Below, piece after piece: positions 1 through 10,700 of a stretch of DNA of 40,412 nt. Position numbers and translations under genes: made by a program. The DNA is from a virus, in IMG/VR virus record IMGVR_UViG_3300042887_000795, positions 1 to 40,412 of that record; one strand, written 5' to 3'. A model generated the notes under the pieces. That model was given only the letters and a program-made list of their open reading frames with translations, did no database searches and was not told the origin of the DNA. Within the stretch, counting starts at the first letter, position 1; each line of letters begins with the position of its first letter.

Positions 1-127
1 GCCACGGCAGCAACCGGGGCCGGAGTGGATGGCTCGCGCATGGTAGCAGACTGGACCGCCACCTTGAGGGCCGTGAGCCCGGACGCCTTCGGCACCGACG
101 GCTCCGGCGGCAGCGGCTTGCCCGCTC
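1..127. repeat. Direct terminal repeat, left copy (circular assembly overlap)
   Basis: These 127 bases are identical to the last 127 bases of the window (40286-40412). The RecT-like reading frame continues in phase through either copy, so the two ends are the same locus read twice and the molecule was assembled as a circle of 40,285 bp. A length of exactly 127 equals a k-mer size often used by short-read assemblers, which favours an assembly overlap of a circular or circularly permuted genome over a physical terminal repeat. Confidence 0.95.
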
Positions 128-608
128 CCGGGATGGTCTCGACCTCGGTCTCGTCGAGGAACCCCAGCCCGCAGATGGAGAGCGTCAGTCGGCGCTTGGC
201 CTTCGTCTCGCACTTCATCAGGGCGTTGGCGAGCGCCTCGCCCTTCAGCCCGCCGATCGAGAGGACCGCCGAGGACTCGTCCTCGCGCCCGGTCTTGTCC
301 CGGCCGCGTGCCACGACCTCGAACAGGCCCATCTCGGCGATGTGCCGCCGCTCCAGCGCCAGCACCGACACCGAGTTGATCTTCCGCAACTGCTCGGAGC
401 AGGCGCGGGTCGCGTAGCACACCAACTTCCCGTTCAGCGGGATGAACTCGAAGGGCCGCGTCAGCGGGTTGAGCCCGAGGCTCTCGCACAGGCGGTTGAC
501 GTACGACACGCGCTGCTCGGCGGTCAGCCGCGACAGGTCTCCGCCGACCAGCACCTGCTCGATCGACTGCGCGGCCGACTGGCCGCTGGTTCTCATCAGT
601 TCAGACAT
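1..608 (-). CDS. RecT/Red-beta-like ssDNA annealing protein, N-terminal part (gene continues at 40285-39910)
   Basis: This is the first 5' part of a 327-residue protein that crosses the circle join; the remainder is at 39910-40285. It is predicted to anneal complementary single strands during phage recombination, working on ends resected by the exonuclease just upstream. Around residues 43-86 it has LGLNPLTRPF followed by NGKLVCYATRACSEQLRKI, and around 127-158 a KCETKAKRRLTLSICGLGF block leading into LDETEV. The order and spacing recall Red-beta (GLNP, then GVDGW, then KAMIQCARLAFGF and a DxDEAE end). The ATG at 608-606 overlaps the stop of the RecE-like gene by 8 bases, indicating translational coupling. 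A Pro/Ala-rich linker (about 160-225) joins it to an OB-like domain and an SSB-type tip. The annealing-family call is from motif resemblance only. Confidence 0.8.
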   Translation of the reverse strand, partial: MSELMRTSGQSAAQSIEQVLVGGDLSRLTAEQRVSYVNRLCESLGLNPLTRPFEFIPLNGKLVCYATRACSEQLRKINSVSVLALERRHIAEMGLFEVVARGRDKTGREDESSAVLSIGGLKGEALANALMKCETKAKRRLTLSICGLGFLDETEVETIPGAGKPLPPEPSVPKASGLTALKVAVQSATMREPSTPAPVAAV

Positions 609-1458
609 TGCAGTTCTCCTCTGCTTGGATGCGTGCGAGAGCCCACGACGGGATCCCGATCTCTGTGACGCCCTCGTACCCCTTCGGACCATCCGACAGG
701 TAGGAGCGGTACTTCTCGACAAGCCTCATCATCGTCGGCTCGAATGAAGCAACTACTTCATCCTTGAACCGATACACGGCGACCGCGTGCGGTGCCGCCT
801 TCTCCACCACCACGAACACGAAGTGCTTCGGGTCGAGCCCGCACAGGCGTGCCATGTGCAGGTAGAAAGAGCATTGCAGGCCGTAGCCGAAGTTCCACAC
901 CGACCGCTCGAACTCGTCCTTCGAGGCGCTGCCGCTGGTGGTCTTCACGTCCACGATGATTCCCTCTCCTCCGACCTCGACGTAGCGATCGAACCGTGCC
1001 TTCGCCTTGATGCCAGAGACCTCGGCGAAGAGCGAGAGTTCCGCCTGCCCTTCGAGTTCCCGGCATACCTGCGCTGCATCTGGGTTCGCCATCACGGCGG
1101 CGCTCATCGCCGCAACCTCGTCACCTTGGTCCGAGGTCAGCACGGTCTTGCTTCCCGTGGTCATCAGGAAGTTGTCGTAGATCGCCTTGCCTTCCTTGGT
1201 CCGGCGGTCAACCTTGGGTGCCTCGGCGAAGTCCCGGCCCCACAGGTGTGGTGTCAGGACAAGGCTGTGGAGCGCACGGCCGACGGCGAACGCCGGGCTG
1301 TCGGCTGGGTTGGCGATCTCGTGGGCGAGGTGCAGGCTGGTGGCACGGTCCAGCACCTTCAAACGCGATGCACTCATCGCGTCGTACCCGTGGTAAAGTG
1401 CTTCGGGCAGGCCGCGCTCGATGTGCGGCCACGATTCAGGCTCGAATCTCAAATTCAA
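601..1458 (-). CDS. RecE-like exodeoxyribonuclease (PDDEXK family)
   Basis: Predicted 5'-3' double-strand exonuclease that produces single-stranded tails for the RecT-like partner encoded immediately downstream. The central region has KAKARFDRYVE, then GIIVDVKTTSGSA, where D-V-K is the PD-(D/E)XK catalytic core, and then a tyrosine/glutamine helix with NFGYGLQCSFYLH, as in the RecE/exodeoxyribonuclease VIII C-terminal domain. The N-terminal YHGYDAMSASRLK stretch is also typical of that family. At about 285 residues it matches the phage nuclease-only form. I place the start at the TTG at 1458 because AGAGGAG lies 8 bases upstream. A GTG at 1503 would add 15 residues but has a poor ribosome site. 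The stop overlaps the next ATG. Confidence 0.85.
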   Translation of the reverse strand: MNLRFEPESWPHIERGLPEALYHGYDAMSASRLKVLDRATSLHLAHEIANPADSPAFAVGRALHSLVLTPHLWGRDFAEAPKVDRRTKEGKAIYDNFLMTTGSKTVLTSDQGDEVAAMSAAVMANPDAAQVCRELEGQAELSLFAEVSGIKAKARFDRYVEVGGEGIIVDVKTTSGSASKDEFERSVWNFGYGLQCSFYLHMARLCGLDPKHFVFVVVEKAAPHAVAVYRFKDEVVASFEPTMMRLVEKYRSYLSDGPKGYEGVTEIGIPSWALARIQAEENCNV

Positions 1459-1506
1459 AGTGACTTCTCCTCTCGTGCCGTGTGGCTTCACAGCCCACGG
1501 CACTTC

Positions 1507-1704
1507 TCATTTCTTCTTGGCGGGTGCGGGCGAAGCGGCTTCGGCCGTCGCCTCCTTCAGTTCATGCTCGTACTGGTCGAGCAGCATGGAGACGAGCGCG
1601 GACTGGGTCCATCGCCCGGCCCGGGCGAAATGCTCGATCCGCTGCTTGACGTGACGGGGAACCGTCAGCGTCGCGTGCCGTCGGGGGGCGGGTTGTGTGT
1701 CCAT
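1507..1704 (-). CDS. Ribbon-helix-helix DNA-binding regulator (candidate early repressor)
   Basis: A 65-residue protein whose centre, RRHATLTVPRHVKQRIEHFA followed by WTQSALVSMLLDQYEHEL, has the beta-strand, helix, helix pattern of Arc/CopG-type regulators: the ATLTVP strand contacts DNA and the two helices dimerise. The tail is Ala/Pro/Lys-rich. The ATG at 1704 has a strong AAAGGAGG site. The gene is first in the recombination operon (RHH, RecE-like, RecT-like and onward). It sits just behind a promoter with a perfect TTGACA box and a perfect 20-base palindrome at the expected transcription start, which suggests autoregulation. Matching palindromes front two other early operons. RHH proteins also occur as antitoxins, but no toxin gene accompanies this one. 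The DNA-binding fold is fairly secure; the repressor role is inference. Confidence 0.75.
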   Translation of the reverse strand: MDTQPAPRRHATLTVPRHVKQRIEHFARAGRWTQSALVSMLLDQYEHELKEATAEAASPAPAKKK

Positions 1705-1720
1705 GAGGCATACCTCCTTT

Positions 1721-1740
1721 CTGTGGTGAATGCACCACAG
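1721..1740. promoter_or_regulatory. Perfect palindromic operator, CTGTGGTG-N4-CACCACAG
   Basis: Eight-base half-sites form a perfect inverted repeat around the centre AATG. The palindrome lies between the -10 box (1745-1750) and the ribosome site of the RHH gene, covering the expected transcription start. Related sites with the same 4-base spacing occur at 26907-26926, 32201-32220 and 37679-37698. Binding by the RHH protein is inferred. Confidence 0.75.
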
Positions 1741-1744
1741 ATAC

Positions 1745-1773
1745 AAGGTACGCACCACTCAGGCGGCTGTCAA
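1745..1773 (-). promoter_or_regulatory. Sigma70-type promoter for the RHH/recombination operon
   Basis: On the minus strand, TTGACA (1773-1768, consensus -35) is followed after exactly 17 bases by TACCTT (1750-1745, 3 of 6 match to -10). The -35 box overlaps the stop codon of the giant gene. The predicted start, near 1738, falls inside the palindrome at 1721-1740. Confidence 0.65.
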
Positions 1774-4700
1774 GGGCTCGGCTGGGTGGCTTTGCGGATT
1801 CTTTCGAGCCGCTCCAGTTCCGCCATCCGGCGGCGCTGGGCAGGGGTCAGGGTGCCTTCCCGCTCCCGCTTGCGGTACTCGGTGAGGAGCCTCGACGCCG
1901 GGGGACGGACCTGCTCCGCCGTCCGCACGATCGTCCTGATCGGGCTCACCACCGGGATGCCGCCCAGTTGCAGCGTGGTCCCGGTCACGTCGGCGAACCC
2001 ACGGGCGCGGTTGCGCCTGAGTTCAGGGATGCGAGCCCGCTCCGTCGGCGTGAGCGTCCCCTCGCGCTCCTTGCGTTCGTACTCCATCAGGGTGGACGTT
2101 GCTTGCGTTGCGCCTGCTGCCTGCTTTGCGGCGTCGCCGATCATGCGGATGGCGAGCGGCTCCATCACGTCGTCGGCCATCTCCGGGCTTGACATCGCCG
2201 CCTCGACGAGGCCCGAGGCGATGATGCCGCTGTACCCGGCCACCGACGAGACGGCGTCCGCCGCCAGCCCCGAGGCCGAGTACTTCATCTCGCGCTCCAT
2301 CAGCATCCGGCGGATGATCTCCTCGTCCTCCTCGTCTCCGCCGAACAGGTTGGCGACGGCGAGCCCGGCGAGCGCCCACAGCGGGTTCACCGCAGCGGCA
2401 AGCGCCATGTTCCCGGCGATTCCCGCCGTCGTGCGCCCGATCTGCACCGGGTCGCCCGACATGATCGCACGACGCAACTGGTTGTGGCCCTTCAGCGGGT
2501 CCGACGAGAACGGGAACAACACGCGGCCGATGCCCTTGTTGAACTTGTTGACGGCCGCATACAGCGTGTCGTCGAGCGCGTCGCTCACGTTCTGCGTCCT
2601 GCGGAAGGCATCCTCCGCCATCTGCGCCGCCATCCGGTCCACCTGCGCGTCGGCCATGCCCGGGTTCCGGCGCTTCAGGTCAGCACGGAATCCCTCGAAC
2701 GCGACCAGCATGATCTGCCGATCGACCGCACGGATCACGCCGTCGGCGCTCCGCGAGATCTTGCCGACGGTCATCGTCCCCTCTCGCAGCGCCTGCGCGG
2801 CACGCATGAAGTCGCCTGCCGCCGCCGACTCGCCGAGCGTCGCGAGGCTCCGGCCCGTCGCCTGCATCGCAGTCACCCACTGCTCGGTCCCGGTGCGCGG
2901 GTCGCCGATGACGTTGGCGAAGATTCCGATCTGGCTCCGGCGGTGGCGATCGTACAGGTATCCGTTCAGCCCCTCGATGTAGGCGATCCGTTCCTTGCGC
3001 TGGGCCAGCGTCATCGCCAGCGACCGCGCCGATCCCTCGGCCAGCGCCGTCGGCGACATCTCGCTCGACAGCCTGAACGCGCCGCCCAACTGGCGGATCC
3101 ACGTCTTCGGGTTGAGAGTGATCAGGGCACCCGACACGTTCGAGTTCAACTTCTCGATCAGGTCGTTCGTCGGCCGTCCCGACAGCCCGACGCCGTTCAG
3201 CACCAGTTTCCGCACGGCGTCGTTCGCGCCGTCGCCAAGCACCCGCTCCATGCTCGTCCGCACGGGCGTCGTCTTCAGGACGCTCATCGCGTACCTGAGC
3301 GGCAGCGACAGGTGGATCAGCCGCAGCGACTCGTCAATGTGCGAGTCCATCGTCCGCATCAGGCCGGACACCACGAGCGTGGACCGCGCCGCGACGCGCT
3401 CCTTCAGGAACCCGGCGTTCGACAGCATCGTCGAGACCACCTGCGTCGGGTCCATGTTGATGTCGATGTTCGCGTCGCCGATCTCGTCGCCGAGGCGCTG
3501 GCGCGGGAAGTACCCGACCACCGTGTCCGGCTGGCGTCCGTTGATCTGGAAGTAGATCTCGAACGCCATCGGCCGGATGCGCTCTTCGAGGATCGCCTTC
3601 ATGTCCTCGATCAGCGCACGCTGCTCGGCGGTCAACCCGGCGACGATCGCCGCGTGTTCCTGCTGCGTCAGCAGGATCGGGTCGCCCTTTCGGTAGGTCG
3701 AGAACACGATCGGCGAGCCACGGCTCTCCGGGTCGTTGGCGTCGGTCAGGAGCGACACCGTGTCCTCGTCGAACGCGGCGATATTCAGCATCATGTCCAC
3801 CGGGATCATCCGGTCCACGCCGCCCATCCGCACCGTCACCGTCTCGGCGGACGTGTCCCCGTACAGCCCGGCGGCGCGGGCCGCATACCCGTCGTACCCG
3901 GCGTACCCGGCACGGCGCAGCGACCCGTCGATCGACTCGTCGATGGCCCGGCGTGCCACCGTCATGGCGTTCTTGCCAGCCTTCAACTGGTTCCACATCT
4001 TGCCCAGCACCCCTGACTCGCCACCTTCGAGGCGCTGCATCAGGGTGTAGGCGTCCATGTTCATGAACTCGGTCAGCAACTGGCGGACGATCCCGGGCTG
4101 CGGAGCCTGCGACGCCGTGGGCTGCGCCGGGAGCGGCGTCAACGTGTTGATCGTCGCGCCAAGCACCGCCGAGTCTGCGGCCACCTCCTCGGCACGCCCA
4201 TCGCGCCCGGCCCGGTACTCCTCGCGTTCGAGGTCGAATGAATCCTGCGCGTTCGCGAGCGCCTGCCTCGCGGAGATGATCCGGTTCCGCAGGTCGATCG
4301 AGTCGGTGAACGGCAGCAGCCGCTTCTTGCCCGTCGCCAGCAGGCCGAACGCCGTGTCGAGTTGCGCCTTGATCGCGGCACGGGTGTCCGCCCGCAGACC
4401 GACCTTCTTCACCCGCTTCCGCAGGCGGTTGATGTCCGACACCGTCTCGATCGCCTCGGCGCGGTACAGATCCTGCATCACCCGGCGGGCGACCACGGCG
4501 ACGCCGCTCGGCGTCCGCATCGTGGCGAGCGCATCGACATACTTGCCGCGCATCGAGCGAGGCAGCGACGAGATGATCTCCGCCGCCTGCTTGCGGATCT
4601 CGACCATCTCCTTCTTCGCCTCGGCCCATCCGGCGGCAGCGCCCTTTGCCTGCCCGGCGAACCACGCCCGCAGCGCCTTGCGCTCGGCACGCTCCGCCGC

Positions 4701-7700
4701 CTCGTCCCTCCGCAGTTCTGCCAGCCTGCGGGCACGCTCCATCCGCACGCGCAGCGCATCGTTGCGGGCGACCTCGCGGTCCAGCCGCTCGTTGAACGCG
4801 GCCATCCGGTTCTTGAACTTCGAGCGCAGTTCATCGCGCTTGGCGGCTGCCTTGGCCTGCTCGACATCGCGCACCTCGCGTGCGGCCATCTTGCGGCCCT
4901 TCATCACGCCAGCGACTTGCCCGGCACGGCGGCCGATCGCGAACGCCAGAGACGGCGCGTCGATCTTGCCGACCGAGCGCAGCCCGCGCAGCGCGGCCTT
5001 GAACTCCTTGCGTGCGTCGGCGATCTTCGCCTCGTCCCCGGTCTTGCGTGCCGCTTCGAGCGCGACGCGGGCGGCGGTCAGGCGCTTCCCGGCGTCCTTG
5101 ATCTCGCCAGCCGGGACGCGGCGGCGGGCGGCGCGAAGGCCGGGAGCCTGCGTCGGACGCTCGTTGAAGATTGACTTGGCTTGGTTGGAATCGAAGATTC
5201 CGTAATTGATGACGCCGCGTTCCTGCGTAACGATGCCGTCATATCCGAGATTCCTGATGAACTCGACGAAGGTTGGTTCTTCAAGAACGTCCCAATCGCC
5301 GCGCATAGCACGAAACTTCCAATCCTCAGTCGCTCCCCATTGGTTCAGGATGGTCTCTGCTTCTTCTGTATTTCTGACATCGAACGGCTTCCGAATGTTC
5401 AGATATACGGGAATCAACCGTGCCGAGTAATTGACTCGCTTGCCGTCAACCTCGCGATACTTCGCAAACGCGAACTCAGAGGCTACGTCTGGCGATGTCG
5501 AAAAGAATGCAAGCAGCCCACCACGATCTTCGACCTTTCGACCGTAATCCTCAAACTGGTCGAAATCTTCCTGAGACATTGTCCCGTGGTACACGACCAG
5601 CGGCCTGCCCTGCTCGTCCACGACCTTGCTGTCGCCGAACCACGCACGCCACTCGGGCGTGAACTCGGAGAGTTCGCGGGGGCGGCGGGCCATGCGGATG
5701 TCCGTCTCTGCCACGTCGAAACGGCGCGAGAGCGGAATGACGTTGCCCTGATCGTCGTAGGTGAAGGGGTCGGCGGACTTGAACTGCTCCGGCCTGAACA
5801 CGACGTAGTGCGTCGATGGCTCGGTCGGGTCGATCAGGTTCTTGAAGATGACACCATCATGTCCAGCGGCAATCGCTGCCTGAATCTTCGGCGTGAGCGC
5901 GAATTCGGCAGGAGTCTTGCCTTCAGCGTCATAGATCGCCGGGTTGTCGATCTTCGCCAGCAGGTGAAGAACGCGGCGGTTCGGCAGCGCGTCCGACACA
6001 CGCTCATACAAGAACTGCGTCAGCGCATTTCGCGTTTCGCCTACTTTGCTCTGCGCTTCTTTCAGGCGCGGCGTGTTCCACCAAGAATCCGAAGACCTTG
6101 CACTATTGACGAATTCGTCTAGTTCACGATTGCGAACAATTGGATCTGGCGACAGGATGTCAGCCAACTTGTCCGCGAATATCTGCCGTGTTTCAGCGGC
6201 CCGCGCATCGATTGCTGCTTGAAGTTCGTCCAAGGCATCCTGATGCACGGCCTTCAGGCGCTTGCCTTCATCCGTGTTCGCGGCCTCGTCTCGAAGCGCG
6301 GAAATTGGTCCGCCGAACGCAAGGTCGAACACTCCACCCATGCCGATGTTGCGCGAGTATTCCTCGGCGACCTTTGGGTTGTCCGTGGCGAACATCCCGA
6401 TTTGCGCCGATTCCGCCCCGGTCTTGGACCCGCCCTTCTCGATGTCAAACACCGTGAAATTAGGACCGTTGGTCCCGTGGTAGACCTCGAACCGATATCC
6501 GGCAGCAGCCCCTGCCTCGATCGCCATCCGCTGCCCGGTCGCCGTATCGCCGCGTGCGGCGGCGGCTAGGTATTCGGCGTCTGAGGCGCGGCGGCGGGCG
6601 GAGACTGTGCCGGAGACGACTGCGGTCGGACCCCATCCGTACTTGGCATCGAAGTCGCGGTTGACGGCCTCGACACGGGAACGAAGATCTGCGACCCGCT
6701 GGAGAAGATCGGGTCGCTGGGACTGAATTCGGCTTCGATAATCTTCACCATTTGGACTCCTCTGCCAGTCGTTTCCGATGTAGTCGCCATCGGAACGGAA
6801 ACTGCGCGTCGTGACTGTACCACCGCCAAACGTGTCAGGCAAGGATTCGAGAACCTCTCGGACCCCACGCTGGAAGTCGGCGTTGGCAATGTCCGTGAAG
6901 TTCAGGATCCTCGCTCCGTCAGGGCGGTATGCGGGCGCAAGTTCCTGCGTGTTGAACTTGGCGATCACCGCCGAGTACAGCGCCTGCATCTCCTGCTGGT
7001 CGAGCGGACGTGCCGTCGTCAACTCGATGCCGTTGTGCCGGATCTTGGCGTCGTCGAAGACGGGCGTGTGGTAGACGACCGCGTCCTGCTCCATCACCAA
7101 TCCGCGGATCGCGGCAGCGAGATCGAGCAGCGCCGTCGCCGCAGGCTTGATCTTTCGAGACTTGCCAGCCCCGGCAGACGGCACGGGCACGAACGTCTGC
7201 GCCCCGGCACCAATGTCGCCGAGCCACGCGCTGAACCCATCGACCGTCGTGCCCTGCGGCAGGCCGACCATGTCCGCGATGGCGTCGCGATTGTTTTCGG
7301 TCAGCGCCGCCTTGACGGCCTGCAAGTACTCGAACTTCTGCGCGAGCGGAGCGGCGTGGATGCCCGGCAGCGACCGCCCGGTCGATGTGCTTGGCGTCGC
7401 CTCCCATGACATCTGCACCATGCGCTCCCGGAGCGCGTCGCTGAAGTCGTACTTGCTCTGCTCGATGTCCGCCGTGTTCAGCGCATACGCCATGCCCATC
7501 TCGTGGGCAAGCCTGTAGTGCCTGTACCTGTTCTCTGCCGGGATGACGAACTTTTCCGTCTCCTTCCCGGTCTTTTTGTCGATCTCCTTGGTGACGGTGC
7601 CGATCCCTTCGTCGATCTCGCGCTCGCGCAGCGCACCGCGAATCGGGTCGATGCGGCCCTTCATGGCCGTCCAGATCGCCGCCTGCACCTGATGCGCCTT

Positions 7701-10700
7701 CCAGCCGAGTTCGTCGGCGAGGCGCTGGATCTCGCGCTCCGCGAACTTGTACTTCGGCCCTTGGTCGAGCGCCTTCGACCCGTAGTCAAACGCGATCGCC
7801 ATCCACATGTCCATCGTCGCCACGCCCGGGTCGAGTTTGGACGGGTCGATCTCGACCATCAGGTTCTGGTAGAACGAGTTCGTCTTGATGCCGCTCCACA
7901 TCTGGCCGCGCACGAGCAGCGCCTCGGCCTTGCGGTCGGCGACGGAGAACCCGGCATCGATCGGCATCCCGGCCTTCCACTGGAAGTACGCCGTCAGCGC
8001 CATCGACGTGTTCGCCGGGACCGTCGCGTTCGGCGAGTAGAGCGCGATCAGGGCGACGATCCGCTCCGCCTCCTCGACATCTCCTCCGGTGATCTCAAGG
8101 ATCGCACGGCTGGAGTTCTCGTACCACATCCGGCCAGCCTCGCCTTCGACGGCGAGTTGGCGCAACTTGGTGCGGAGCGTCTTCAACTTGGCGGGGCTGC
8201 CGCCGACCCAGTCCGGCGCACCGACGTACCGCCCGGTCGCCTTCTCGCGCTTGTGGCCGATGTCGCTGGCGGGCCTGCGGGCGCGAGCCCACATCGACCG
8301 GAACTCCGGCCCGAACTCGGCGTACATCTCCTGCTGGAGCCTGCGCCCGATCTCGCGGTCCTCCTCGGACAGCGACGCCGGGTCGCGCTCCATCGCCTCC
8401 ATGATCGGGTAGATCCGCTTGCCCTTGGCGAACTTCTTGTCCGACGCCCGGATGTTGTTCACGGCGAGGTTGACCATCGCCTTGAAGTCGGGCGTCTCGG
8501 CTGCGGCAGCCTCGGCGGCGGTCATGCCCGATGCGCCCACCGCCGGAGCGGCAGCCGGAGCGGCCGCTGGCACAGCGGTGGGAGGCACCGGAGCGGGTGC
8601 GGACGGCGCAGGAGGGGCCGCAGGGGCCGCTGCTGGCGCTGGCGTCGCACCACTGGGGGCGGGCTGGGCGCGGCGCTTGGCCTCCGCCTCGACACGCTGG
8701 AAGGCTGCAATGCCTTGCTGGGCCTCGCGCAGACGCCCGGCCATCTCGGTCGGGGCCGGGGCCGCACGCTCCCGCTTCAGCATCGCGTCGTAGACCTTCA
8801 GGGCCGTGGCAGCCTGACGGCCACGCAGGCCCGTCCGGGCCAGCACGCGGCCAAGCAGGCCCGGCGCACGGCCCGTCCTGAACAGGGTCGTGATCCCGTC
8901 GCGGATGTGGTTGGCCGTGCCCTCGGCGTCGGTCAGCGCCGTTCCCCACCGACGCATGATGTGGTCCACGTTGCCGCTGCGGTCGCCGTTCAGGGCCGCC
9001 GCCGCAGACGCCACCGCCACCCGGTCCTCGGCCGTGACCTGCGGCCCGAAGTAGTTGACCGCCGCCTCCAGCACCGACCGCTCGTCGAACGAGTTCCGAA
9101 GCGCCTGCCACAACTTGCCGTCGGTCAACTGGATCGAGTGGATCGCCTCCTCGAACCCGATGCCGATCACCTCGCCGAGCGTCTGAGCGTCGTTCCCGGC
9201 GCGGATGTAGAGCGTGTTTGGCGTCGCCGGGCTGAAGAACGCCTGACGGTCGGCATTGGCGTCGTCGTAGAACACCACGTCGTAGCCGAGCGACGACAGT
9301 TGCTTCATCGCCGCAACGTCGGCTTCCGTCGTCGGGTTGGCGGCAGTCACCTGCTCGACACGCATCACGTCGTCCATCGACATCACCCGGCGCGGCTGGC
9401 GCTGGGCCATGAACGCCGTCGCGGCCGCAAGCCTCGTGTCCGCTGCCACCTTGTCCGCCGCCAGCACCGCCATGTCCTTCTGGTGCTGGGCGATCTCGGT
9501 GACGATCGCGTTCATCTCCTGCTCCGCCGCCTGCACCCCGGCGTCGTCCTTCTTCCTCTTGGCGGTGGCGATCTTCTTGGCCGCGTCTGCCTGCTTCTGG
9601 ACGAGCATGGCGGCCTTCTGCTGGGCGACGGCGATGTCGCCTCGCGCCTGCACGGCCGCCTCCTCGGACGCCTGCACCTCGACCATCCGTTCTGCCTCGG
9701 TCATCCCCTGCATCGCGCCAACGGTCGTCGGGGCGATCCGCTCCCAGTAGGCGGGATCCGAGTACTCGGTCTGGCTCTTGGCGAGCGCGTCGCTGATCCG
9801 GCGTCGGACGCGGCTCTCCTGCCCCATCGCGATCGGCACGCCGACGACCTGAGCGCCCGCACCGCCGACGCTGCCGTAGAGGCTGTCGTACCACGCCTCC
9901 TCAAGCGCAGGGCCGAACGCCTTCATCTTCTCGCCGGAGATTGGCTTGCGGAGGTAGTTCGTGGACAGGCTCGCAGCGCCTTCCTCAATTCCTTCGGTCA
10001 CAGCGCCGCCAGCAAAGCCCTTGACCGCACGGCCTGCCGCCGTCCTGCCGACGCCACGGGCAAGGAACTCCGCCGCAGTCGTGCGTGCGAACCCGGCAGC
10101 GACCTTGCCGCCGATCATCTCGGTGGCAGACTCGATGCCGCCTCCGACAGCGGCACCGAGATACTGCCGTGCCCGTGAATAGGGCATCTCCCCGGCCTTG
10201 GCGGCCTCCTCGATCTGGAACGCGCTCGCGCCCGCGCCTTCGAGGAAGAACGACGCCGATGCCAGTGCCGTGCCAGCGATCGGGACGCGGGACAGCAGCA
10301 TGTACTCGGCCATGCTGGTCGGCCCCTGAGTCACGGCCGATGTCAGGTTCGTCATCACGTCGTCCGAGCCAAGCACCGTCGTCTGCTGGGCACCGCGTGC
10401 GAATGCCTCCAGCCCGCGATCCTGCTCAAACGACGCAAGCGACGCCAGCATCCCGGCACCACGCAACTTGGCGGCGGTCTTGGCCGCGATCGTCCCGACC
10501 ACTGCCTCTGCCGTGGTCGTCCCGCGACGGGCACGCTCCTCGACCGACATGCGAGCCGCCTGCTCGATCGTCACCCCGGCGGGTGCCTCGCCCATCACGG
10601 CCTTGGAAACAACCTCGGTGACGGGGCCACCCTCGCCACCGAGCGTCTCCATCGCCAGCGACCCGGCGATCTGCCCAAGCGCCAGCGCACCCTGCTCCTC

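Noticed and set aside
1-127. Physical short direct terminal repeat as in T7-like phages
   Set aside because: It lies inside a continuous gene, is exactly 127 bases, and no RNA polymerase or T7-type replication genes are present; an assembly overlap is more likely, although reads could reverse this.
1507-1704. RHH protein as an antitoxin
   Set aside because: No toxin gene is adjacent; the next gene is a RecE-like exonuclease in one operon.
787-2982. Long plus-strand frame opposite the giant gene (731 codons)
   Set aside because: It is a high-GC shadow: no ribosome site, Arg/Ser/Pro-rich product, and the minus-strand protein has clear domains over the same bases.
7503-10178. Long plus-strand frame (891 codons) opposite the giant gene
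   Set aside because: Its product is His/Arg/Val/Leu-skewed low-complexity sequence typical of antisense reading in GC-rich DNA; no family or start site supports it.
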